Assembly (NCBI GenBank): GCA_903813345.2
Contig: CAIIXF020000007.1
Span: 7,569,730-7,633,729 of the forward strand
DNA length: 64,000 nucleotides
Reading direction: 5' to 3'
From: Owenia fusiformis
Taxonomy: Eukaryota; Annelida; Polychaeta; Sabellida; Oweniidae
This document shows, one piece after another, positions 38,201 to 48,200 of the stretch; within the stretch, counting starts at the first letter, position 1, and every line of letters starts with the position of its first letter. The translations under genes and the position numbers were made by a program. Below the pieces are notes generated by a model, which saw nothing but the letters and a program-made list of their open reading frames with translations, was not told where the DNA came from and made no database searches.

Positions 38201-41200
38201 TCCGAAAATATAGTTGATCATCCCCTAATTGTAATAAGGTGACATTGCACACCTGAATGAATAATTTATTAAAGACCCTATCTAAAGTTTGATATGTGTT
38301 TTTACTGTTTTTCATGACTCATCAAGTGATTATAAGAGATGTTTGAAAATATATTTTGTTGGGGAAAAAGTTGTCAGCTTTTTATTTCTCAAATTAATCT
38401 AATTTCCCGCCATTTTTCAAATAAAATTTGACATTTTATAATTGTCAAATTTCTACTAAACAGTGCAAAACACATCATCTTTTAACACCATTTCAAAGAT
38501 TGAAAAGAATGACATACTACATGTATTTCAATAATAAAATGTCATATCTAACGTGCCACTTAAATGCACTAAAAAATTGCACCCTAAGTGACATCAGCAG
38601 ATATTATTCAAGGTTAATGCTGATATTGTTTGTTGTTTCAGGAGCTAAGGAAAGCAGCTGTGCTGATATTTGCCAACAAGCAAGACATTAAAGGTTGTAT
38701 GTCTCCCGCTGAAATCTCACAGCAGTTGAATTTAACATCAATAAAAGACCACGGTCATCATATACAGGCCTGCTGTGGTTTAACTGGGGAAGGGTAAGTA
38801 TTTTGTATGAACATGTGCCCAGAAGCGTGAAATATAAATAGAGGATATCCTATGATTTATTAGCATTATGATTTTATACACAAATTGATAATGGTATCTG
38901 CACAAGTGTACAAAGCTCTGTGTCTCATGGTTTAAAAGGTGTTTTCAATTGTTTAGTTATAAATTGCCAAAATATTTTTGCATTGTTAAATGCACTGAAA
39001 AAAGTAATGTACTGTACATGATATCCTATGAATATCACGGTTACTATGGAATGATAAAATTCCATTCTGATTTCACAGTCCCTCTTTATGTAATGATTTT
39101 CAAGATGTAGAAAGGGTGCAATGCATTGAATTCTATACATAAGTTTCAGTGGGAAAACACTGTCAGGTATATAAATTATTTATTTTCCTGAGAAGGAAAT
39201 GAGATTACATTTATCCTACCAGAGAAGATTTTGTGATCCCTCAGGTAGATATTATATATTTAGCTCATGATATGTCCTATATCTAAAACTTCCCACAGCA
39301 TGATATCAATGTTTGTGTATTACTTATAATTTCTCAATTATTCATAGATATTCACTTAATTTTGCTAGGAAAGAGGACTGGGTATGAAGATCACAATTGT
39401 TGGAAGGGTTATCTGAAGTTTTCTAGTTCTTTTAAATGAAGTTAATGTGTTAATGAAGCAAAGTACGTTGTTACAAAACTTAAAAATTCAGTGACAGTGA
39501 ACAGTGACATCTGTAACATATAAATAGTCATCTTATAGACTCTATGGCACTTAATATTCTATTAGTGTTTCTTTCTTGTATACTGTTTCTAAAATTATCA
39601 CATCTTAGCATGTTAGGGTTAATATCAATTTAGGTGACATACTGTATATCATTTTCCTCATTTGTTAGTAGTAATTATAGAGATGAAGCATAAGATCTTC
39701 CTTAGTTGTATTGAATAAAATCATGTTTTTGTGTCAATTTGTCTTTAACTGAAATATTTCCGTTTACATCCTCATAGTTTTCAAGGCTAATAACGCAATG
39801 CGTCATCCCTAGTGTATCATATTATTAATTTATTCCATGAATACTGCTTTTCCTTTAGTACCAGTGATCTTCCCAGCATTAGAGGAACTCTGTGCTTTTG
39901 CCTGCTGCAAAAATTACACCAAAACCTCTTAAAAGTTTGTATTCTGTCAAAATGATTCAAATTTGAAATATTTTATCCAAAACATGTAAAATTGAAAGTT
40001 AAGCTTACTGAGTACCCTTTTCATTTTCAAGAATAATATTTGGAAATGAGCTTCATCTTCAAACACATATCAAGAAAGTAATTATGACTAGCCTCTGGCT
40101 TTTAGGGCATGGGCGCAGGTTTCCAAATTGAACGACGTGTTCTATTGTTTTCAATTTCCTGTTGTCCTTAAGCTATTATTGTGACTTGGTTTGGTTTGAT
40201 TTATTCTTGCGTGATACATTCCCAGTAGAGTAAGATAAAGTGTATGTTATTGCTTGCAATTATCAACTTCTCCTTCTCACTCCATTGTTTGGATCCACCA
40301 ATTATCACCAGCTATTTGTGAAGCTTTACCCAGAGGGATGCCAAGAAGTTAATAGAAATCACTAAGCTCTGAATAGGGCAATTCTTCAAGGAAGATTGGC
40401 TCTCAAGGTTTCAACTCGATATTCTGCCATAAATGGAGTCATGTCCTGATTACAAAATTCAAAATCAAGCAGCCGCAAGACTTGTCAGATATTTGTGAAG
40501 CGGTACCCTGAGGGATGTCAAGAAACTAAGAGAAATCACTACTATTTCAATATCACAATATACAATATAATTTTTTTTTGATTCTGATAGGATCTTTAGT
40601 TAAAGACCTCATAGGTAGCTGTCCTGGCTTTTATTGGGAGTTTGAATTTGAATTAAATGCCAGCTACTTATGAAGGGATTATTATGTCACCACCCAAAAA
40701 ATTGGTGACATATTGTTATAGATCCAACTTTTTTTGTGAATGGTATTCAGCATTTGGTGGTTGGTGTTCTGGAGTCAATGGTCAGCTTCTGTAACAAATG
40801 ACAGGTGGTGACATTTCGCATGTTGATGCCTTGTACTAGATATAGTCATACGAGCAAAATCAAACTACATGTACATCTATTGGAAAGTGAGGTGAAATTG
40901 CATAACATGAAGGATGGTTTATACTCAGTTCATCCCAGATCTTGCCAATATATCTTTTTAGCGCATTTATTTATAATGTGATGTAAGCTAATACAGATTC
41001 ACCGCCCAAAGAGCTTTTGCATTGTGATAGATGTTTCCTTATTAGATTACATAACAAAAGGAATCATTGATTTTGTATGTATGATTAAACTTGTATGGAT
41101 GACATTCAATTATACCCGATCTTTTTCCTATATCTGTTGGTCTTTGTTTAATTAGTTCTTCGTTCTTGCTGAAAGATTTCGTCTCCCAGGAGATGACTGC

Positions 41201-41831
41201 TCCCCTCCAATATTTCCCTAAGCTTTCAAAAATTTTGAGTTTGATTTTGTGACTTCATCTATACTCTTTCAATGAGAAATAATCCTTGGATCTAGCTTTA
41301 TCCAATCAGATTAAGGTCATTGAGGGTAAAGGATCACATAGGTAACACATAGACTTGGGATTAGTCAATTTTGCATAATACTTGTCTTTGTCTCTCATTG
41401 CCAGCATAGAGATGTAATTATATTGCCAAGTTGTTTTTGCCATATTTAACACATTTTCTTATACATGTAGATTATGAAAAGCAAATCAAGTACTTCACAT
41501 TTATATTTATTGTCATGTTCAATGCACTGATGGGTGAACATGTATCTAGATGGGCAGTCAGGCACCACATAAATTATCTTGTCATGAAAAACTGCTTTTC
41601 CATTCAACTTGAATTTTTTTACAGATGAAAGAGCAGAAGAGTGAGGTTTTAGGCAGATTAGGTAATTTACATGGCAGCCATTTTGCTCTTTAATGTGCGA
41701 TATCTATCACTGTGTCTTGTTCTATTCAAAGAGTCCTCCTGTTTCAATTTATAATCTCTAATAATTTGTTTATTCTGTGTTTCAGGCTATATCTTGGATT
41801 AGAATGGATTGCCAATCAGCTCAAGAGGTGA
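20234..41831 (+). CDS. ARL5: ADP-ribosylation factor-like protein 5 (ARL5), complete, six coding exons
   Basis: Exons 20234-20279, 22283-22343, 35699-35846, 37143-37226, 38642-38793 and 41786-41831 encode 178 residues. All introns are GT-AG and all phases close. ARL5 is a small Arf-family GTPase of the trans-Golgi that recruits the GARP tether for endosome-to-Golgi traffic (family knowledge). [12 protein letters not shown] gives the myristoylation site Gly2 and an amphipathic helix. The P-loop is GLDNAGKT (23-30), switch II is WDIGGQE (65-71), and the guanine-base motif is NKQD (125-128). CCGLTGEG fills the G5 position. The C-terminus [11 protein letters not shown] matches vertebrate ARL5A/B (179 residues); paralogue not resolved. 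Intron 2 spans 13.4 kb and is loaded with repeats. There is no canonical stop or frame problem. Confidence 0.95.
20757..21149 (-). mobile_element. tRNA-Lys-like element bounded by 15-bp inverted ends
   Basis: The ends ATAGTGTAACAAGCC and GGCTCGTTACACTAT are inverse with one mismatch. Inside, on the minus strand at about 21096-21022, is a tRNA-like block. It holds a box A region GGTCAGTCGGTAGAGC, a Lys-like anticodon arm start CATCAGACTTTGGGTCC, and a perfect box B GGTTCGATTCC. The acceptor and T stems do not pair properly, so it is a tRNA-derived sequence rather than a working tRNA. A SINE head inside inverted ends is unusual. It lies in ARL5 intron 1. Confidence 0.65.
21150..22282. other. 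ARL5 intron 1, remainder: nothing recognised
   Basis: AT-rich intronic sequence up to the exon 2 acceptor. I see no ORF, RNA gene or clear repeat. Confidence 0.5.
22856..23040. mobile_element. TACAGTAAAACCTGT-family MITE copy (right edge uncertain)
   Basis: Starts TACAGTAAAACCTGTGTCTA with the AGTGAACACC blocks seen in the family member at 24709. The right end near 23030 is decayed, so the boundary is approximate. Confidence 0.45.
23240..23280. repeat. Poly-G tract
   Basis: About 40 bp of almost pure G on the plus strand, broken by two T. It is preceded by an imperfect inverted repeat at 23183-23240 (GATGACATC / GATGTCATC blocks). A similar G tract lies at 26362-26386. Confidence 0.9.
24709..25039. 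mobile_element. TACAGTAAAACCTGT-family MITE with internal 79-bp tandem amplification
   Basis: The outer ends are TACAGATAAACCTGT and ACAGGTTTTATTGTA. Inside, a 79-bp unit starting GTCTAGTGAACACTCC is repeated three times (24751, 24830, 24909) with almost no differences. It shows a family member growing by internal tandem duplication. Confidence 0.7.
25932..26091. mobile_element. Foldback element, two about 68-bp inverted arms
   Basis: The left arm (25932-26001) and right arm (26024-26091) are near-perfect inverse copies, with outer tips GGAATAAATAATGATAGG and CCTATCATTATTTATTCC. A loop of about 22 bp (CACTCACCTTCGGTTCGTG) sits between. It lies in ARL5 intron 2. The two small open frames across it are artefacts of the palindrome. 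Confidence 0.85.
26362..26386. repeat. Poly-G tract
   Basis: About 25 uninterrupted G on the plus strand in ARL5 intron 2. Confidence 0.9.
27174..27290. repeat. (CAGTG/CAGTA)n pentanucleotide microsatellite
   Basis: About 115 bp of 5-bp units alternating CAGTG and CAGTA. Open frames through it (Ser-Ala-Val-Gln-Cys repeats) are low-complexity artefacts. Confidence 0.95.
29256..33049 (+). repeat. 1,045-bp tandem repeat, about 3.6 copies
   Basis: Units start at 29256, 30301, 31346 and 32391. The last is cut after about 659 bp at the string GTCATACCA. I see no difference between copies by eye. Landmarks in each unit are GGTTGCCATGGCAACTAT (a palindromic GTTGCCATGGCAAC), two GGTACCA blocks and TGACGTCAC. 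The repeated short open frames of 62-81 codons lie in overlapping opposite frames and match nothing known to me, so I do not call genes. Confidence 0.95.
33050..34930 (+). repeat. Tandem array of about 14 units, 125-170 bp, rich in AGGTCA half-sites
   Basis: Each unit contains TGTTCTCAGAAATTCAAATC, then TTGACATTTGACCTTCAATG, then ACCTTCTCAAGGTCA, then AAAAAGGTC repeats, and a poly-T run before CAAAATCATCTAC. Units vary by short internal duplications (GATTTGACTTAAGATTTGAC). In most units AGGTCA-type hexamers occur four or five times. Confidence 0.9.
35064..35168 (+). repeat. Partial 'GTCACCAC hairpin' family copy
   Basis: Shares TTGGTCTCCAACG, TCTGTAACAAATGGCAGGTGG and the ATGCCTTGT tail with the family, but its 5' hairpin is gone. 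It sits just after the giant copy. Confidence 0.5.
35494..35656. mobile_element. TACAGTAAAACCTGT-family MITE copy
   Basis: Starts GAAACCTGTAAAGGGAAACA and ends TACAGGTTTTACTGA, with the AGTGGAACA-type interior of the family. It ends about 40 bp before ARL5 exon 3. Confidence 0.5.
35847..37142. other. ARL5 intron 3: nothing recognised
   Basis: AT-rich intron with a short poly-G run near 36580. No ORF, RNA gene or clear transposon seen. Confidence 0.5.
37671..37863. mobile_element. Small MITE with CAGGGTGACCCAAAA ends
   Basis: The left end CAGGGTGACCCAAAA and right end TTTTTGAGTCACCCTG are imperfect inverse repeats 193 bp apart, with A/T-rich flanks. Isolated ACCCTGTATA ends also occur at about 1033-1045 and 48909. 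No internal ORF. Probably Tc1/mariner-type, but no clean TA pair was confirmed. Confidence 0.55.
38268..38600. mobile_element. Truncated copy of the TIR element at 2465-3309
   Basis: Starts TTAAAGACCCTATCTAAAG and shares with 2465-2815 the ordered blocks TTTCCCGCCATTT, ATCTTTTAACACCA, CAAAGATTGAA and AGTGACATCA. The right inverted end is missing. It lies just upstream of ARL5 exon 5. Confidence 0.55.
38794..41785. other. ARL5 intron 5: mostly unremarkable
   Basis: Contains the short dispersed repeat at 40681-40836. It also has two loosely similar blocks, near 40315-40375 and 40490-40550, sharing TTTGTGAAGC and CAGAGGGATG-like strings. No gene seen. Confidence 0.45.
40681..40836 (+). repeat. 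Short 'GTCACCAC hairpin' family element
   Basis: Begins TTATTATGTCACCACCC with the inverse TTGGTGACATATTGTTATAG. It contains GGTGGTTGGTGTTCTGG and TCTGTAACAAATGACAGG, and ends GTGGTGACATTTCGCATG followed by TTGATGCCTTGT. It is the clearest short member of the family. Confidence 0.7.
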
Positions 41832-44738
41832 TACAACCATACACTAGGACATTATCAACATTCATAGCCTCCATATGGGGAAATTGTTAAATGGTGGCCA
41901 TGTTTTGAAAAATAACATGGAGTTGAGTGGCAAAGATGGAAATCAGGAAGGATTATAAACAAGTATACCTGCATTCAGGCATATACAGTAAAACCTGTCT
42001 GAAGTGAACACTTTTTCGATCAGCTGAAAGTGTTTTGTGGTTTCAGTAACCTATGAGTCATAGCCAGAAAAGTATTAATATTTCAAGATGTTCACATGAT
42101 AGAATTAGTCTAAAGTGTTCACAAAGACAGGTCTTACTGTACTTAAGCCTCCTGCCAAATATAATTGTATGGAATCTCATTAACTGAATAAAGATGCCAC
42201 GCAATCATATTGGGATGCCATATGGTCATACAGAGATGCCATATGGTCATACAGAGATGCCATACAATGAACTAGAAATGCCATACTAGAATATGATCAC
42301 CATACTGATTTCCCAGGGGCAACTATATTTATATACTACAATTGACAGTGTACAGTGTACTCCCTGACAGTGTTTCAATCAAGTTGCCCAGAGAGTGAAT
42401 GTTTGGAAACTGGATATATCATTTAGAAAATGTGACGATTTTAACATTGTAGTGAAGCAAGAATATCAGAATGGAAAACCAGTTTTGAAAATAAAATAAA
42501 ATGATTCACATTTACAGAAATTCAGAAATCGTGGTTCAGGCTACAATACAATGTACCTTTCTTACCAGATAATATTTTCATATACAATATGTAGTGGGAT
42601 AAGATAATATTGTATTGATATAATAGTTATCACCAAGGGGTATCATTGATAATGTCTCTTAAGTTTCAAAATTTAGTATTGCATCAATATTTTGTGAACT
42701 TTTAGAAAGCTGTACAAATGCACACACATTTTGCATGCTCTTGAGAACAAAAGTGAACGTGTATGTATTATTTTTGCATTTATGTTCCATGTCTCGTGCT
42801 AGTCACTATAGTAAAGAGATCTGTATCAAGTAGCATTACATCCTTCTCATTCTTGGCTACACCCCCCACCAAAAGCTTGGGAACTAAAACTTCCCTTTTG
42901 AACCACATCTGTTAATGCCTGATGAAAATATTTAAACATACAGATTTTAAGAAGCTATCTAACTAGTCGGGTTTGCCAAACCTTTTATGGGGAGTGTATA
43001 TTATAATGAAGAAATTATATCATTATGAGGAGAAAGTGTCAGTCTGCATAAGGTGTATAAATATAATTGGGTGAAATTGAATTCTAAATTAGAAGAAAGT
43101 GCTCTTTTACCAGAGATAATTGTCACTTTTTGGCTGCTCTTTTTGCGGATGTACTGTATGTTTGCAAATAAATGAATACGCAGACTTAAAGGGAAGCATT
43201 TCAATTTACGTTTTAAAAATATATTTAAATGGAAGATTCAGATGGTTTCTCAAATGTGTAAGTTATAAATGTTTCACTTGTATCTGATGAATCAGTTTAA
43301 TTGAAACTTGCATTAATTGAATGGTTTAAAGTTCTGCTGTAAAAGTATAATGTTCCCTTATGATAGGTTTTGAATAGTAGAAACTAAAAGAAACATTTAG
43401 TGGTCATTTCCACTGTTTCCCAACACATTATGTAAAAATACTCATTCAACAAAGAATTATAGTCTTGCCTCAAGTCTGGTCACTAGTCTTGCTCAAAGAC
43501 TGTATCCACCCCCCCCCCGTCACTTTCACTCTCTTTACCTGGCAATATACAGAGAGAGAAGGATAAAGGGGGGGGAGTACAGGGTTTTTAAGCAGGACTA
43601 TCTGGTCACCTTCAATTTCCAAACCCAACTGTGGTAGAATTAGAATTGGGGGGACAGGGGCGTGATGCAAGACTAATGATATATTGGAATTCAAAATACA
43701 AATTTAAGGTTTTGCTTATTTTTTTTCATTGTGTGAATGGTTTGCTCATAATGGTTAAATGGCTTCCAATGCTGTAGAATTAAAAATACAGACAATTAGA
43801 TTTTAAATTGAAGCCAAAATGCCAGTATTTGATTAGGGAAATAAAGATGGTGATTTAAATAATTGGTTTTAATAGTTACACAAGCATGACATCTTATTCA
43901 CGTGTACATTGACATAGGCCTTATCTTTCATATTGGGATCCCGAAGTTAAATGCTACAAATATAGTAAGCCAGTGCAATCTGGACTTTTCTGTCTAACTG
44001 ATTGCTGAACTTTCCGAGGCAATTAAGAATACTGAGTGGAATTTCAGTCACTTGGTTTTTTAAAACTAAAGGGATTTCCAATATGATTCAGACCTACATA
44101 GATCAGTCTCACCAATTGGGACGAACCACTATTTCAGGGTGTAAATAACATGTATTCAATATACTGTATCAGTTTTATTTGTTCATTGTGTCTCGCACTG
44201 TATTGTTATAATATTGTATGTTAAAATCCAATTCAATTAAATCCAGTCAGCCATGGGTATATCACTCATAAATGATTGAGTATATTCCTTCTGTACATGT
44301 ATTCCCTTGAAATGGTACGTAAATAAACAAATTGAAATGGTGTCATCGGGATAGAAACATTTATCATTTTGTTTTAGCAATTTTAGATACTTATAAGTTT
44401 TGCCAAATGAAGTACATAAGTTACAAGCAACTACGGTATCCTTATTTCTCCACCCTCCAAATGCATGGCTAAAGACATCACCCTCTCTGTTCCTTCGAGG
44501 GGGGATGATGTCTGGAGGCTTGCATTTGGAGAATGCATTTCTCTGTCCTAGGATGTCATATATTTTTGTCAATACATTGTATAATATTGCAAGTCTAATG
44601 TACGTCTTAACCCAGATGTCATTTACACTGAACTAAAAGGCAATTGTGTCATTTGTTTTAAGAATTGTACAATATCATTTAGCTTATGGAAAATCTATAG
44701 CAATTGTACCATCAGTGATGTATTTTAAATGTAATAAA
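41832..44738 (+). terminator. Presumed ARL5 3' UTR and polyadenylation signal (44733-44738)
   Basis: No coding exon lies between the ARL5 stop and the KIF9 3' end. AATAAA at 44733-44738, followed by TGTGTTTTGTCC, is a good candidate for the distal signal and would give a UTR of about 2.9 kb. An earlier cluster at about 42488-42501 (AAATAAAATAAAA) is an alternative. The stretch also holds one MITE and several CA/CT-rich runs. Confidence 0.4.
41984..42141. mobile_element. TACAGTAAAACCTGT-family MITE, complete
   Basis: The left end TACAGTAAAACCTGTCT is inverse to the right end AGACAGGTCTTACTGTA, 158 bp in all. It lies in the presumed ARL5 3' UTR. It is the best-preserved copy of the family in the window. 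Confidence 0.75.
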
Positions 44739-44857
44739 ATAACTCATTAGAAATATTCTGTGTTTTGTCCATTCTGGGGCTGTACAAAAAATGTACTGTA
44801 ATACATTAGGCAGTATTCCACACAACTTTAATTTGAAGTTAATGAAACTAAATAATT

Positions 44858-44863
44858 TTTATT
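44858..44863 (-). terminator. Candidate KIF9 polyadenylation signal
   Basis: AATAAA on the minus strand about 440 bp beyond the KIF9 stop codon, and about 120 bp from the ARL5 candidate signal on the other strand. The two genes therefore end tail-to-tail. Confidence 0.5.
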
Positions 44864-45298
44864 GATACATCTGTACATTTACATACAATATATACATAAT
44901 TAATATAAGGAGGGCACATTATATGTACAATATTTACAATTTTCGAGGATTTCATCCTGAATTTTCTTACCTTTTAATTTTACATAGTTTATTAGAAAAC
45001 TGCACATTGGCATATACTCTGATTCCCATTCACCCACAGCTATAATACAGGAGATGTTTAGAATATAATCAATTCAATTTTTTAGTTTCATAAAAAATGC
45101 ATATGAAGAAAGTAATCCTGCATTTTGGCAAACTCTTGAAGTTAAAAATATAATCAAATAGCTATAATGTCAGGATCATCTCCCACGGTCTATTTTGACA
45201 AATTAATATAATATGACCAGACAAAAACAGTTTGAGACTGGTTTATAAATCCAACTGTCCATTGTACTCGAAACTCAAGCTCGACTATAGTAGAGAAT

Positions 45299-48200
45299 TT
45301 ATGGCACAACTTCTAACATTGTTGGTGCTTGGTTGCGAATTTTACGGGTCGGGGTCCCTGGTTTACGGGCTGTCATACCAGGTTGAGGCTGGCTCATGGC
45401 AAACTCGTAAGTTTTCTGAAAAATATTAATAAAAGTTCATTACATAACATTTATTATCTTTTGCAATTTATTTCCAATGAGATCTAACTATCAGGCATGT
45501 TCAAACAAGAAAGTACATCATAATATCATTGTCTTGTTGGATATTATAGTATCATTATACAAAGGCCTTGAAACCCCCAAAGAAGCTTATTGTATACAAT
45601 TATCCATTCAGAAAAAATATCCCATGATAGAAGTTATTGAATGATTTGAAGTGCAATACAGGATATATTCTGTTCGAGAAATTCTGTATCGGAAAGAGAC
45701 AAAGTCGAGTGCCAATACAGAACTGACCAATCAGAGGGCTTCATTTTACAGATCATACAATAATTATTGTGTATATATTTAAAAGTAGCTATTTGGCTCT
45801 CTTGAAATCCTTATTTTGAGTGAAAAATATATTGCTATGTCATACCCGTCTTTCTGTTCTCATCCTGGCATTGTAATAAGCTGCCGAGTCAGGATTCTCC
45901 ATCAAAAGTTCTGTCTGGAGGCGATCAAACTTTTCTTGTTCATCTTCAGGCTGAAATAAGATACCATTAGATTGTTAATAATTCATAGTGTCACACATGT
46001 ATCCAACTTCATCAAATGCCTTGTTATGCATCCAGAAGTTTTGTAAATCAAATTTAATTCATACTTAATAAATAATTCAGATATAAAAAGGGAAGAAAAT
46101 AATTTGTTTCTCTTGAATACATGATTAAAAAAAGTAATATTATGGTGCTTCTTTGAAAAAAAGGCATACTCACTTTAAGTCACTGATTTTTCATTTATTA
46201 CTTGTTAATTTCTCTTATGTTCTATGATAAATTAATGAATAAATGGACCACTGCAATCTTTTCATCAGGCAAATGCTCATGGTTTGAATTTTTTTATTGA
46301 TTTTAGACTTATACAGATCTGAAGAACATCAATCTGATGCACACAACATGATGGGAATATGAAATCTAATTTCTTTCTAAACCAAAAAATGATTTACTTC
46401 TAACTTACCATTCCGTTAGGGTCATATGGTGGCACGACTCCCGCCCTCATTCCCACTCCAGCTTGCTGACTAGTTTGTAGGTCATCACCAGGGGTTAGGA
46501 AACTCTCTGCATACCATGCGTCAAACTCTGTGATCAGTCGTTGACGACATTGGTCGACTAATTTTTGACAATATTGAACTTCAGATTTTAGAGATTTCAA
46601 TTCTTCAAAGTCTACTTTATAGGAATGTTTGAGTTCTTTGAGTTTTTTGATTTCTAAAAATTCTTCCTCTGTTATTATTGCCTCTCCTTCATCATTGTAT
46701 AGACCACCTGGAAGCAGAAATATAAAATATCTAGAAAATTAAAAAAAAGGATATCCACATTCAGTAATCTTAGAGACTGCATTAAAATTTTAAACATAAC
46801 CCATTTAAAATCTGCCTGTCAGTTATTAATGACTAAGGAGGTACACTTGCATATGCATTTCTACAGAAAAAATGGAACTGCATGCTCTAAAAGTAATTTT
46901 TCTGACTCTTTCAAACTTACCTTGTGATTCTCTATCCATTTTCAAATCCTCTAGCTTCACTCTAGTTTTGTCAATATCAACTTTTACTGAGTTAATAGCT
47001 CTGGCTCTTTCAGCATAAGCTTTCTTCTTGTTAACCAAAATATCCTTATTTTCATTAAGAATTCTATTAATTTCACTTCCGCGCTCATTTTTAAACTCTT
47101 CAAATGCAACAGTCCTGAGGGGTGGTGTACTAGGGCGTTGCTGTGGTGGGGGCTGGGTTCGTTGACCTGCGGAGCTAGGAGCACTAGATGGTGGTTCCTC
47201 CCCCTCTTGTTCTCCTCGTTTCTTATCAGCTGAGGGGGTGTGAGGAGTTGCTGTGTCCTTGTCTCTGGTACTCTGTTGAGAGGCTGCTGCTTGTCCACCC
47301 TTGCCTGCTATAGGACTGCAATACAAAACATTCAACTCAAATTATCGACATATTAAATAATTTTCAAATGTATAATCTTAGATTGCCAGGGGTTACTAGT
47401 ATAGTACTTGCAGGGGTTTCATTGGCAATTAGCAACAAGTGATTTTCTCCAGTTGTTTAACCAAATTTGTTTGCTGAACAAATGTTTCTATGCCAACAAT
47501 ATAATTAAGAAATATAGACCGAAGAGCTGGGCTACTATTTTCGAATACATCCCAAAGGGCTTGGCACAAACGTTTTCTGTAAGTTTTTGTGCCTAGCCCT
47601 AAGGGGTGTAATCAAAAATAGTAGCCCTGCTCTGAGGTCTATATTACGATTCGAACATGGAAACTCACCAGAATATTGCAAAATCGTCAATTTCGATGTT
47701 CATTTCCACTTTTTTCATTTCTACTTCCGGTTGAGCTTTTGCACTGAACGAAAAACTTAGTACAGAGCCAGGGCATTGATCTCGAATATGACCCGGGTGA
47801 AACATTGACTTTGTTCACAGTTTATAGAAGGCGTGAATACAGTCATGTTGGAATTTCCCTTAAGGCCCATCAAGCACGAACAGCACAAAGATATTTAACA
47901 AAACAAAACATTCTAAAGAAGCTTTATCAGAAAACCTTTGTCTGCTAACCCTCTATAATAGTATTCATACACACCCCACCAAAACCTTGGCAACTGGAAG
48001 TCCCCTTTTGAACCATACGTCTTAAACTCTGTTCATGTATAATGACTGATTTTTACCTTGTCATAAACCTTTTATCTATTGCTATTGAGGAGCAAACTCA
48101 GGATAAAAACAGGCTTTAAAATGCTATCCACTGGATATATCTGGTTTCCAAACTTGTGGAGGGGAGTGTAATACCAGGATAATCAATCCAGCCTACCTAG

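Noticed and set aside
44237-44636. Open frames of 111 and 78 codons near the ARL5/KIF9 junction
   Set aside because: Opposite-strand overlapping frames with no recognisable motif, in the presumed ARL5 3' UTR.
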